NCBI GenBank assembly: GCA_964643885.1
Contig: CAZXUI010000058.1
Location: 1-30,039, forward strand
Direction of reading: 5' to 3'
From: CAADGL01 sp964643885
GTDB taxonomy: Bacteria; Planctomycetota; Phycisphaerae; UBA1845; Fen-1342
Length of the DNA: 30,039 nt
In this document: positions 23,407 to 30,039 of the stretch, piece after piece
Layout: every line of letters begins with the position of its first letter
Numbering within the stretch: the stretch's first letter is position 1
Translations under genes and position numbers: made by a program
The notes under the pieces: generated by a model
Database searches by the model: none
Seen by the model: only the letters and a program-made list of their open reading frames with translations
What the model was told of the DNA's origin: nothing

Positions 23407-24075
23407 TCAGTGCCCCGCCAGCGCCAGCACCTCGTCGACCAGCTTGCGGATTCCCTCGAAAACCTCCGCCGGGCCCTTGCCGAGCATGTACGCCGGCGTC
23501 GAGACGATCTTGTGCTCGCGGTCCACCGTGAACTCCGTGACCGCGCAGTCCTCGTGCGTGCAGCCCATCGCGTTGATCGCCCGCGCCGTTCCGGCGTCGT
23601 TGCCGATCGTCAGGCGGGCCTTGATCTGGTGCCGGCCGGCGATGCGGGCCAGCAGCGCCGGGGCGATGCAGATGGCGCCGATCGGCTTGCGGGCCTTCAG
23701 CATGCCCGCGACGAGCTCCTCGACCGCGGGCTCGACCGTGCAGTCGGCCCCCTTCTCCGCGAAGTTGCAGAGATTCTTGGCGGCCCCGAAGCCGCCGGGC
23801 AGAAAGAGCGCGTCCAGCTCGCTGGGGCGCAGCTCCGCCACGTCGCGAATCTCGCCCCGGGCGATGCGGGCCGCCTCCGTCAGCACATTCCGCTGCTCGC
23901 TCGTCGGCTTGCGCGTCAGGTGATTTACCACGCCGCGGACGGGGATGTTCGGCGCGCAGCAGACGTAGGGGACTTTGCGCTGGTCCAGCGCCAGCAGCGT
24001 CAAGACGGACTCGTGGATCTCCGCGCCGTCGAACACGCCGCATCCGGAAAGCAGCACTCCGACCTTGCGGGCCAT
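23407..24075 (-). CDS. elbB: ElbB/ES1-type glyoxalase-like protein (DJ-1/PfpI superfamily)
   Basis: The 222-residue protein matches the ElbB (isoprenoid biosynthesis-associated glyoxalase) family. It opens with VGVLLSGCGVFDGAEIHESV (5-24), followed by the LFLPGGFGAAKNLCNFA segment (90-106) and the nucleophile elbow GAICIAPALLA with Cys136 as the reactive cysteine. The TIGNDAGTARAINAMG segment (about 155-170) is also diagnostic. E. coli ElbB has weak glyoxalase activity and was linked to isoprenoid production; its physiological role is unclear. AGGAGG lies 6 nt before the ATG. It follows the large membrane-associated gene on the same strand after a 153-bp gap, so it may have its own promoter, although none is obvious. 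Confidence 0.93.
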   Translation of the reverse strand: MARKVGVLLSGCGVFDGAEIHESVLTLLALDQRKVPYVCCAPNIPVRGVVNHLTRKPTSEQRNVLTEAARIARGEIRDVAELRPSELDALFLPGGFGAAKNLCNFAEKGADCTVEPAVEELVAGMLKARKPIGAICIAPALLARIAGRHQIKARLTIGNDAGTARAINAMGCTHEDCAVTEFTVDREHKIVSTPAYMLGKGPAEVFEGIRKLVDEVLALAGH

Positions 24076-24162
24076 CTCGCACCTCCTCTCGGCCGTAGCG
24101 GCCGGTGAACGGGTGAATTGCGGATCGGGAGCCGCTCCAGGCCGGTCGCTGATCCGGCCCGA

Positions 24163-24180
24163 GCGGCCGCCTTCGGCCGC
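24163..24180. other. strong GC hairpin between two minus-strand genes
   Basis: GCGGCCG (24163-24169) pairs with CGGCCGC (24174-24180) around CCTT, with further partial pairing outside. There is no T-run on either side, so it may be an mRNA processing or stability element rather than a terminator. Confidence 0.35.
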
Positions 24181-24228
24181 GGCTCGCCGGGAACGCGGGC
24201 CGCGGCCGGCAGCGACGATTACACGATT

Positions 24229-26442
24229 CTATTCGTTCATCTCGTCGGGGATCTCCTCCTCGCGGCCGAGGCGGCGGAACGTCTCGCGAATCAGCTCCTG
24301 ATAGCGCGGCGGCTTGGCGAACTCGACGTGTCCGTCGACGAAGGCCAGGTTTCCGCCGTCTCCCGCGTGTGCAAAGAGCCGCTCGTAGATCAGGACGTTG
24401 CGCGGGTCGGCCATCGTCGTCTGGCCGGTGATGTAGACGTAGGGGAAGTCGAAGCTCTCGCTCTTGATCAGCTCGGCGGCCTCCTCCGCGGAATAGCCGG
24501 CACTGGGGCAGACGAACATCTCGGGCGTCGTCGCATCATGATCCCAGAGCGTCGCAAGGTCCGGCGGAAACTGGTCGTCGTTCTCATTGGCGTAGATGTG
24601 GCACGTCATCGCCAGGCCGCGCAGGTTGGACCCGCAGACCGCCCGCCTGGCCAGCTCGCGGGCGCGCGTGAGCGACGGCAGCAGGATCGAGACCACCAGC
24701 GCGACGGCGCCGACCGAGGCGATCGGGGCCGTCGCCCCGCGCGTCTGGGACAGGAATCCTTCCGGCACGCGGGCGCCCGTGGAGACGCTGTACTGCGGTG
24801 CATTGAGCGCGTCCGCGAAGTGCGGCAGCCGCAGCATGTCGATCGAGTTCGCGTCCGGATTCAGCGACTCGAACGCTGCCCCCACGTGCGTCAGCAGGGG
24901 GTAGATCGTGTGCAGAAAGTAGTGGTTGTCCATGCACCAGAACGTCTGCATCTCGGTCGGCATGCTCTTGAGGTCGGCCTGCACATCCGGCCGGTCCACG
25001 AGCGACTTGCCGCGCGTGCTCTCCTGGATCTGCTCCATCGCCATCAGCACATTCTGCGGCAGCAGGCCGAAGACGACGCGGCCGCCCACGAAACCCCACG
25101 ACGGCGTGACCGGCGCCGGCAGGCCGTGAACGACGAGGTAGTGCGCGGTCAGGTCGCCGCGGCGGGCCTCGCGATGAACGATCCGCGGAGGCGTCTTGGA
25201 TTCCGGCCGAATCTGCGGCAGGAAGACGTTCAGCACTTCGACGCTGCGCAGCGCCATGCCGTGCAGTGCCTCGGCGTCGCGAACGTCGTTGATCAGCACC
25301 GTGCCCGTGCCGTAGATGCCGCCGTGGCGCGGCGCGTCATAGAGGATCCACGTGTCGCCCAGCACCGGCAGCAGGTCGTCCGTCAGCGAGAAGCCGATGA
25401 ACTGGCTGGCCATCGCGACGGCGCCGTCGACCTGCGTCGCCGCGCTCGCATCGACGCTTTCGACGCCGCGGCGGACCTCCGCCCAGAAGCGGGCCAGGTC
25501 CAGGTTGCACGCGCTCGCCCAGTACACCTCGTCGGGGATCAGCCGCAGGTCCTCCGGCGTCAGCGGCGCCTGGTCCCATAGCGTCGCGACGCCCTTCTTC
25601 GTGTCGCCGAGCAGCAGCAGGCACGAGGTATGGGCCCGCTCGCCCTCCGTTCGCAATTGCCAGGCCAGTCCGTGCAGCTCGCGCACGCCCACCGCGTCGA
25701 GAATGCGCCTGGGCAGCTCCGGATCGCCGCTCGTCGCGATCGCCGGCTCGACCAGCGACGTCACGATCCCCGCACCGTCAACGAAGATCTCGAAAAAGCC
25801 CGGTGTGTCGACGGCCGGAAGGTGCTTCCGCATCCTGGCGAATCGCTCGTTGCTCTCGATGCCTGTATCGCTCGAGAGCCGCTGGGCGCCCGCCTGCGCC
25901 GCGCGCTCATCGACCGCGAAGACCAGGTGGCCGTCGTGCCGGCCCCAGATCGGGCTGAGGCGTCCGCCGAAGCCCCTGATGCCGTGCATCTTCAGCGGCC
26001 CGGCCTGATACTCCGCATATTGCTCCGGATCGCTCTCGCCCGTCAGCTTCGTGAACAGCAGCCGCATCGTCTCGTCGCTGGCGGCCGCGTCGCTGAGCGC
26101 CAGAATACTGAACGGCGGCTCGTTCCCCGTCGGTTCGGCCGGCACGAGGGCGGCGAGCCCCCGCCCGCCGGCCGCCGCGAGGAGCACGTCGACCAGCGCC
26201 GCAGATTCCTCGTCGAGCTCGCCACCCGTGAACAGCTCGGCCAGCGCCCGCACGCTGCCGGCGTTGATGGACCGCAGCCCCAAGGCGGCCGGCAGATCTC
26301 GCCAGGCGACGTACCCGATCGAATTGCCGGGCGCGCCGCCCGCCAGGTCGTCGCCGGCAGCTCGGGCCTGAAGAGCGGACGGGCCCAGAGCCGCCAGCAA
26401 TGCGGCCGAGAGCAGCAACGTACTGCGACTAGAGCAGATCAT
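24229..26442 (-). CDS. exported DUF3352-like protein fused to a pseudopilin-like C-terminal region
   Basis: The 737-residue product has an N-terminal signal peptide (MICSSRSTLLLSAALLAALG..., cleavage near ARAAG). Residues about 35-560 resemble the DUF3352-type proteins of planctomycetes and cyanobacteria (VAWRDLPA start, repeated alpha/beta segments, no catalytic motif). Residues 574-600 form a hydrophobic helix followed by LTRARELARR, then VCGSNLRGLAMTCHIYANEND and, near the end, His692-x10-Asp703-Gly704 in a NLAFVDGHVEF context. In planctomycetes that block normally forms the N-terminal pilin helix and H-x9-DG end of type II secretion/pseudopilin-like proteins; here it is internal and lacks a prepilin cleavage site. 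The start is well supported by GGGGAGGT 8 nt upstream. Function is unknown; an envelope location is likely. Confidence 0.8.
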   Translation of the reverse strand: MICSSRSTLLLSAALLAALGPSALQARAAGDDLAGGAPGNSIGYVAWRDLPAALGLRSINAGSVRALAELFTGGELDEESAALVDVLLAAAGGRGLAALVPAEPTGNEPPFSILALSDAAASDETMRLLFTKLTGESDPEQYAEYQAGPLKMHGIRGFGGRLSPIWGRHDGHLVFAVDERAAQAGAQRLSSDTGIESNERFARMRKHLPAVDTPGFFEIFVDGAGIVTSLVEPAIATSGDPELPRRILDAVGVRELHGLAWQLRTEGERAHTSCLLLLGDTKKGVATLWDQAPLTPEDLRLIPDEVYWASACNLDLARFWAEVRRGVESVDASAATQVDGAVAMASQFIGFSLTDDLLPVLGDTWILYDAPRHGGIYGTGTVLINDVRDAEALHGMALRSVEVLNVFLPQIRPESKTPPRIVHREARRGDLTAHYLVVHGLPAPVTPSWGFVGGRVVFGLLPQNVLMAMEQIQESTRGKSLVDRPDVQADLKSMPTEMQTFWCMDNHYFLHTIYPLLTHVGAAFESLNPDANSIDMLRLPHFADALNAPQYSVSTGARVPEGFLSQTRGATAPIASVGAVALVVSILLPSLTRARELARRAVCGSNLRGLAMTCHIYANENDDQFPPDLATLWDHDATTPEMFVCPSAGYSAEEAAELIKSESFDFPYVYITGQTTMADPRNVLIYERLFAHAGDGGNLAFVDGHVEFAKPPRYQELIRETFRRLGREEEIPDEMNE

Positions 26443-26561
26443 GTTGGGTTACCTCCCCAGTTGAACGTGCCGGTGGTCTCCGGGCGCCATCGCACGGACT
26501 TGCCGGCGCGTGCGGAAGTCTTTCATCTGTTTTGAAAGCTTCGAGAAGTTCTGGCACGGCC

Positions 26562-26591
26562 GGTCCGCGCGCCGGACCCGCACAGTATAAT
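26562..26591 (+). promoter_or_regulatory. -10 box and inverted repeat upstream of mqnA
   Basis: A perfect TATAAT lies at 26586-26591, giving initiation near 26598 and a leader of about 32 nt. No good -35 exists 16-18 bp upstream. Instead the inverted repeat GGTCCG (26562-26567)/CGGACC (26573-26578) covers that position, which would suit an activator- or repressor-bound operator. Confidence 0.4.
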
Positions 26592-26629
26592 CCCCGGCTC
26601 GCGTTCCAGGTGACAGGAGGCGCAGCGCG

Positions 26630-27466
26630 ATGTACCGACTCGGGGCCGTCTCGTTCCTCAATTCTCGCCCGCTGATCCACGGCTTGCAGGCCGACCCGCG
26701 CTTTGAGCTCGTCTACGACGTGCCCGCCGCCCTGCCCGCTCTGCTGGACGCCGGCCGGGTCGACGCCGCACTGGTGCCGATCGTGGACGTGATCCGCTCC
26801 GGCGGCCGGCTGCAAGTCGTTTCCGACGCGTGTATTGCATCCGACGGCGAGACGATGACCGTGCGCGTCTTCTCGCGCGTGCCCCCGGACCGGGTTGAGT
26901 CGCTCTGGGTCGATGCCGATTCTCACACCTCCATCGCGCTGGCCACCGTAATGTGGTACGAACTCTACGGCCGCTGCCCGCAATTGACGCCGCTTCCCTC
27001 GAGCCGCCAGATTCCGCCGGACGCGGCCAGCGTCCTGCTCATCGGCGACAAGGTGGTCCAGAATCGGCGGCGGGACTTCGCCTACGAAGTGGACCTCGGG
27101 GCGGCCTGGCGCGAGCACACCGGCCGGCCGTTCGTCTTTGCCGTCTGGGCGGCCCGGATGCGGCCGGCCGGGGGGCCGGCGGGGGCTGCGGCGGAGTCGC
27201 TGGAAGAGCTCGGCCGGCTGCTGGGCGAGGCGCGGGACGCGGGCGTTCTGCATGCGGCGGAGATTGCGGACTCGGAGGGGCCGAAGCGCTGGTGGCCGCC
27301 GGCCCAGGCCCGGCACTACCTGATGCACTGCCTGAAGTTCCGGCTGGACGAACGCTTTGTGGACGGGGCAAACCAGTTCGCGCGGTTGTGCGGGCAGTAT
27401 GGGCTGGCGCCGGCCGGGGCGGCGATTCGCTGGCCGGCGTCGCTGGTGCCGAGCGCGGCGGCGTAG
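26630..27466 (+). CDS. mqnA: chorismate dehydratase, futalosine menaquinone pathway
   Basis: The 278-residue MqnA protein has a periplasmic-binding-protein-like fold but is cytoplasmic. It dehydrates chorismate to 3-[(1-carboxyvinyl)oxy]benzoate, the first committed step of menaquinone synthesis through futalosine. The family opening YRLGAVSFLNSRPLIHGL (2-19), the DAALVPIVDVIRSG segment (44-58), WVDADSHTSIAL (92-103) and LLIGDKVVQ (136-144) are all clear. A Pro/Ala/Gly-rich stretch (about 176-191) makes one loop longer than usual. AGGAGG lies 9 nt before the ATG. It heads a tight three-gene unit (27-bp gaps) with a DinB-like gene and mqnC. MqnB/MqnD/MqnE genes are not in the window. Confidence 0.93.
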   Translation: MYRLGAVSFLNSRPLIHGLQADPRFELVYDVPAALPALLDAGRVDAALVPIVDVIRSGGRLQVVSDACIASDGETMTVRVFSRVPPDRVESLWVDADSHTSIALATVMWYELYGRCPQLTPLPSSRQIPPDAASVLLIGDKVVQNRRRDFAYEVDLGAAWREHTGRPFVFAVWAARMRPAGGPAGAAAESLEELGRLLGEARDAGVLHAAEIADSEGPKRWWPPAQARHYLMHCLKFRLDERFVDGANQFARLCGQYGLAPAGAAIRWPASLVPSAAA

Positions 27467-27493
27467 GGCGGCGGGCGGTGTGGAGACGCAGCG

Positions 27494-28021
27494 ATGCCGC
27501 GCTGGAAGTGGACTGAGCGGACGTTTCGCTTCGACTTTCCGCCGGAGAAGTTTGCCGACCTGCTGGAGCGGTGGCGGGGCGCTCCGCCGCGGATCGAGGA
27601 GCTGGTGCGCGGCGTGCCGAGCGCGGCCCTGGCGCGGAGCGACGGCGGCTGGAGCATCAAGCAGAACATCGGGCACCTGATCGATCTGGGATATCTTCCG
27701 TTGCGGCGGCTGGAGCAGATTCTTGCGGGCGAGCGGGACCTGGTGGCCGCTGACATGCAGAACCGCCGCACGAACGAGGCGGATCACAACGGCCGGCCGG
27801 TCGAGGAGTTGCTGAGCGAGTTTCGAGCGGAGCGAATGGCGGCCGCCGAGCGTTTCGCGGCCCTGGCGGAGAGCGACTGGAGCAGGTCCGGCATTCATCC
27901 ACGGCTGGGCCAGCCGATGCGGGTCGTCGATCTCCTGTACTTCGACAGCGAGCACGACGACTATCACATCGCGCGGATCGCGGAGCTGGTGCGGCGGTTC
28001 GCGAAACAGCAGGGCGAATGA
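27494..28021 (+). CDS. DinB-like four-helix protein inside the mqn operon
   Basis: The 175-residue protein shows the DinB superfamily pattern with three putative metal-ligand histidines: His61 (QNIGHLIDL), His154 and His158 (FDSEHDDYHIARI). The N-terminal segment (FRFDFPPEKFADLLERW) and SDGGWSIKQNIGHL are typical of uncharacterised DinB-like proteins. It is unlike the DinB-type gene at 13550, which has the DUF1572 pattern. GGAG lies 8 nt before the ATG. It sits between mqnA and mqnC with 27-bp gaps on both sides, so it is surely co-transcribed. Whether it takes part in menaquinone synthesis or merely rides in the operon cannot be told from sequence. Confidence 0.85.
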   Translation: MPRWKWTERTFRFDFPPEKFADLLERWRGAPPRIEELVRGVPSAALARSDGGWSIKQNIGHLIDLGYLPLRRLEQILAGERDLVAADMQNRRTNEADHNGRPVEELLSEFRAERMAAAERFAALAESDWSRSGIHPRLGQPMRVVDLLYFDSEHDDYHIARIAELVRRFAKQQGE

Positions 28022-28048
28022 CGGTTCGGAATCTGTAGCGAGCAGCGG

Positions 28049-29338
28049 ATGAGTGAGATGGCGAGCAATGCGGCCACCGTGCGATCGCGCCTGAGCGAGC
28101 GCGAGGCGCTGCGGATGTACGACGAGCTCTCGATTCACGAGCTCGGCCGGATGGCCTTCGAGCGGCTGATGGAGCTGCACCCCGAGCCCTACCGCACCTA
28201 CGTCGTCGACCGCAACATCAACTACTCGAACGTCTGCACCGCCCGGTGCATCTTCTGCAATTTCAAGACCGACCCGGGCGAGTCGGACGCATACATCCTC
28301 AGCTACGAGCAGATCGGCCGGAAGATCGAGGAACTGATCGACATCGGCGGCACGCAGATTCTCATGCAGGGCGGGCTCGTGCCGAACGCGTCTGATCCGA
28401 GCGGCCACGGCCTGCCTTTCGAGTGGTACCTGGATCTGCTGCGGTTCATCCGCAGGAACTACCCGGCGATTCACATTCACGCCTTCAGCCCGCCGGAGAT
28501 CTGGGCCTTTCACCAGGTCTATCGCATGCCGCTGCGGGATGTGCTGCTGCGGCTTCAGGAGGCGGGGCTGGCGACGATTCCCGGTGGCGGGGGGGAGATT
28601 CTGGTCGACCGCGTGCGGCGCAAGATCGGTCAGGGCAAGACGCTGACGGCCGAGTGGCTGGAGGTCATGCGGCAGGCGCATCAGATCGGCATGAAGACGA
28701 GCTGCACGATGATGATGGGCCATATCGAGACGATCGAGGAGCGGATCGAGCACCTGCGCGTGCTGCGCGAGCTACAGGACGAGACGGGCGGCTTCACGGC
28801 CTTCATTCATTGGCCGTTTCAGCCGGAAGGAGCGCCGCTGGGGCGGTGGCGGCAGCTTCCATTGCCGGACGCCGCTTCGGTCGGCGGCGACCACGGCCGG
28901 GCGAAGCGGCCGCGGCCGGACGGCGAGCATCTGCTGCTGGCCGATGCGCATGAGTACCTGGTGATGCTGGCGATCGCGCGGCTCTACCTGGACAACATCC
29001 CCAACATCCAGAGCAGTTGGGTGACGATGGGGCCGAAGATCGGTCAGCTTGCGCTGTTCTACGGCGCCAACGACATGGGCAGCGTGATGATGGAGGAGAA
29101 CGTCGTCAGCCAGGCGGGGGCGACCTTCCGGCTGAGCGAGGAGGAGATCCGCCGGTTGATCACCGATGCCGGCTGGGAGCCGCAGCAGCGCGATCAATAC
29201 TACCGGCCGATCGACACCTCCGCGCAGCGGCGGGCGCGGGTGGCCGGCCCGCGGGTCTCCGGCGTGACGCCGCACCAGCCGGCGGAGGTGGTTCCGCTGA
29301 CGGTCTCCGACGGCCGCGAGGGCCGGCGGGTGTATTGA
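28049..29338 (+). CDS. mqnC: cyclic dehypoxanthinyl futalosine synthase (radical SAM)
   Basis: The 429-residue radical SAM enzyme cyclises dehypoxanthine futalosine in the menaquinone pathway. The [4Fe-4S] motif CxxxCxxC is Cys63, Cys67 and Cys70 (NVCTARCIFC). GGTQILMQGGL (100-110), IHIHAFSPPEIWA (141-153), IPGGGGEILVDRVR (177-190) and DETGGFTAFIHWPFQPE (244-260) are MqnC signatures and separate it from MqnE. Compared with the usual layout there is an insertion of about 30 Arg/Pro/Asp-rich residues (roughly 265-297) and a tail of about 40 residues after 390, which explains the greater length. The ribosome binding site is weak; ATG 28058 is an alternative start. It closes the mqnA operon, and no terminator is obvious downstream. 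Confidence 0.93.
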   Translation: MSEMASNAATVRSRLSEREALRMYDELSIHELGRMAFERLMELHPEPYRTYVVDRNINYSNVCTARCIFCNFKTDPGESDAYILSYEQIGRKIEELIDIGGTQILMQGGLVPNASDPSGHGLPFEWYLDLLRFIRRNYPAIHIHAFSPPEIWAFHQVYRMPLRDVLLRLQEAGLATIPGGGGEILVDRVRRKIGQGKTLTAEWLEVMRQAHQIGMKTSCTMMMGHIETIEERIEHLRVLRELQDETGGFTAFIHWPFQPEGAPLGRWRQLPLPDAASVGGDHGRAKRPRPDGEHLLLADAHEYLVMLAIARLYLDNIPNIQSSWVTMGPKIGQLALFYGANDMGSVMMEENVVSQAGATFRLSEEEIRRLITDAGWEPQQRDQYYRPIDTSAQRRARVAGPRVSGVTPHQPAEVVPLTVSDGREGRRVY

Positions 29339-29372
29339 CGGGCCCATCGCGGCGGGGGTCTCTCTCGATCAC

Positions 29373-29429
29373 TGCCAAGTCCCTCGGAAAATGCCAGGTC
29401 CCCTGGGACGTGCCAGGTCCCTTGGAATG
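29373..29429. repeat. three 19-bp tandem repeats
   Basis: Units start at 29373, 29392 and 29411, each exactly 19 bp, with consensus TGCCAGGTCCCYTGGGA plus two variable bases. TGGCACC follows at 29430. The CCAGGTCCCCTGG core is itself nearly palindromic. Confidence 0.85.
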
Positions 29430-29441
29430 TGGCACCGGCTA

Positions 29442-29475
29442 ATAGCCGGTGCACGGTCATAGCCGGTGCACGGTC
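29442..29475. repeat. exact 17-bp direct duplication
   Basis: ATAGCCGGTGCACGGTC occurs at 29442-29458 and again immediately at 29459-29475 without a mismatch. It contains the palindrome GTGCAC, and ACCGGCTAATAGCCGGT at its left edge forms a small hairpin. Confidence 0.85.
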
Positions 29476-29550
29476 GATGACCAGTGGACCGTCGGCTGCC
29501 GGCTGGCTGCTCTGAACCACAGCTCAGAAGGTGGGGGACCGGCCGGGTGG

Positions 29551-29575
29551 CATGGGCAAGCGCAGCTTGCCCGTG
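29551..29575. repeat. REP-like palindromic element
   Basis: GGGCAAGC (29554-29561) and GCTTGCCC (29565-29572) are perfect arms around GCA. Including CAT/GTG outside, the stem reaches 11 bp with one wobble. There is no T-run, so it resembles a dispersed palindromic repeat rather than a terminator. Confidence 0.6.
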
Positions 29576-29614
29576 CTCTCGCTGGTGCGACAATCCTTTC
29601 TCTCACGCACGTGG

Positions 29615-29634
29615 GGCGGGCCTCTGTGCCCGCC
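29615..29634. repeat. second palindromic element, GGCGGGC/GCCCGCC
   Basis: GGCGGGC (29615-29621) pairs with GCCCGCC (29628-29634) around a 6-nt loop. It is unrelated in sequence to the element 40 bp upstream. The 29339-29756 interval has no supported gene besides these repeats. Confidence 0.5.
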
Positions 29635-29756
29635 ATCGGGGGTGCTGATGGGCGCCGCTGCTCGTGAGCCCCGGACGCGAAGTGTTCGGGGTGAGCAGTG
29701 CGGTCCGGCCACGTGCCCCTCGACGCCCGCCGCCGTCGCCCGCACAATTCCCCGCA

Positions 29757-30039
29757 ATGTCGACCCCGATGACCCCAGCCCAGTTCATCGCCAAGTGGCA
29801 GAGGGCCGACCTGTCCGAGCGGGCCGCCTCGCACGAGCACTTCATCGACCTGTGCCACCTGCTGAGCCAGCCCACGCCGGCCGGGCACGACGCCACCGGG
29901 GCCGAATAAACCTTCGAGAAGGGCGTCTCGGTGACCGGCCCGGCCCGCGCCGGCCGCAGGCGGCACAGACCGGCCGGGACCGCTGGCGGGGCCGCACGGC
30001 GACCTCGATCCCGCCCTCGGCCAGGCGCGCTTTTTCGTA
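29757..30039 (+). pseudogene. remnant of an MmeI-like type II restriction-methyltransferase, N-terminal part
   Basis: Translation from ATG 29757 gives MTPAQFIAKWQRADLSERAA (from residue 5), then EHFIDLCHLLSQPTPAGHDATGAE. This matches the N terminus of the large MmeI-like class (type IIL/IIG fused endonuclease-methyltransferases). The frame is cut by TAA at 29907-29909, exactly where the family continues as [Y/W]-x-FEKG; in the same frame TFEKGV follows, so a single base change (TAC to TAA) would explain the stop. About 60 bp further, the matching frame shifts: PHGDLDPALGQ, equivalent to the family's K/PH-x-DLD-x-A-x-x-Q segment, appears in another frame after a region that seems shortened. 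No ribosome binding site precedes the ATG. The rest lies beyond the window. Confidence 0.7.

Noticed and set aside
24163..24180. Terminator of the 24229-26442 gene
   Set aside because: The hairpin is strong but there is no T-run in the minus-strand direction.

Overview
The window is very GC-rich (roughly two thirds G+C by eye) and densely coded. Several protein types together point to a planctomycete, most likely a Phycisphaerae-like lineage: two secreted proteins ending in dockerin-like EF-hand pairs, one of them with tandem Cys-rich GACC repeats; a PEP-CTERM protein; a protein with a pseudopilin-like helix and an H-x(n)-DG-type ending; PLP-dependent LL-diaminopimelate aminotransferase; and futalosine-pathway menaquinone genes. 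This placement is inferred from protein families, not from a marker gene.

Layout. 1-142: the end of a tandem array of about 29-bp hairpin repeats. 194-2511: dapL, folK and a flavin-reductase-like gene. 2550-2795: a good sigma70-type promoter followed by a second, inverted array of the same repeat, which lies in the predicted leader of a four-gene metal ABC transporter operon (2871-7537: binding lipoprotein, ATPase and two permeases, each carrying a complete DtxR/MntR-like module at its C terminus). 7747-9306: a secreted repeat protein with a dockerin-like end, closed by a strong terminator. 9402-13461 (minus): a TolC-type lipoprotein followed by a TMTC-like membrane TPR protein. 13550-16729: a DinB-like protein, a PilZ-REC-degenerate Hpt regulator and an orphan DppC-type permease. 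16816-16886: tRNA-Gln(CUG). 17413-19924: a PEP-CTERM protein and a secreted Cys-rich dockerin-like protein. 19900-22662 (minus): a GT39-like membrane protein and a ROK sugar kinase. 22828-22899: tRNA-Thr(CGU). 23407-26442 (minus): elbB and a large DUF3352-like/pseudopilin-like fusion. 26630-29338: mqnA, a DinB-like gene and mqnC. 29373-29634: a cluster of unrelated short repeats. 29757 to the end: a broken MmeI-like type II restriction-methylation gene.

How the genes fit together. Most of the window is chromosomal housekeeping: lysine/peptidoglycan and folate precursors, metal uptake, menaquinone synthesis and tRNAs. Surface and envelope genes are mixed in. The clearest accessory signal is at the right edge, where the repeat cluster runs into the decayed restriction-modification gene. 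The most unusual points are the metal-sensor domains fused to both permeases, the paired inverted hairpin arrays, the PilZ-REC protein whose Hpt-like domain lacks its histidine, and the internal pilin-like helix in the 737-residue protein. I do not see a complete new defence or mobile system here. Promoters were found by eye as -35/-10 pairs; several share a TTGAT-type -35 with an exact 17-bp spacer.
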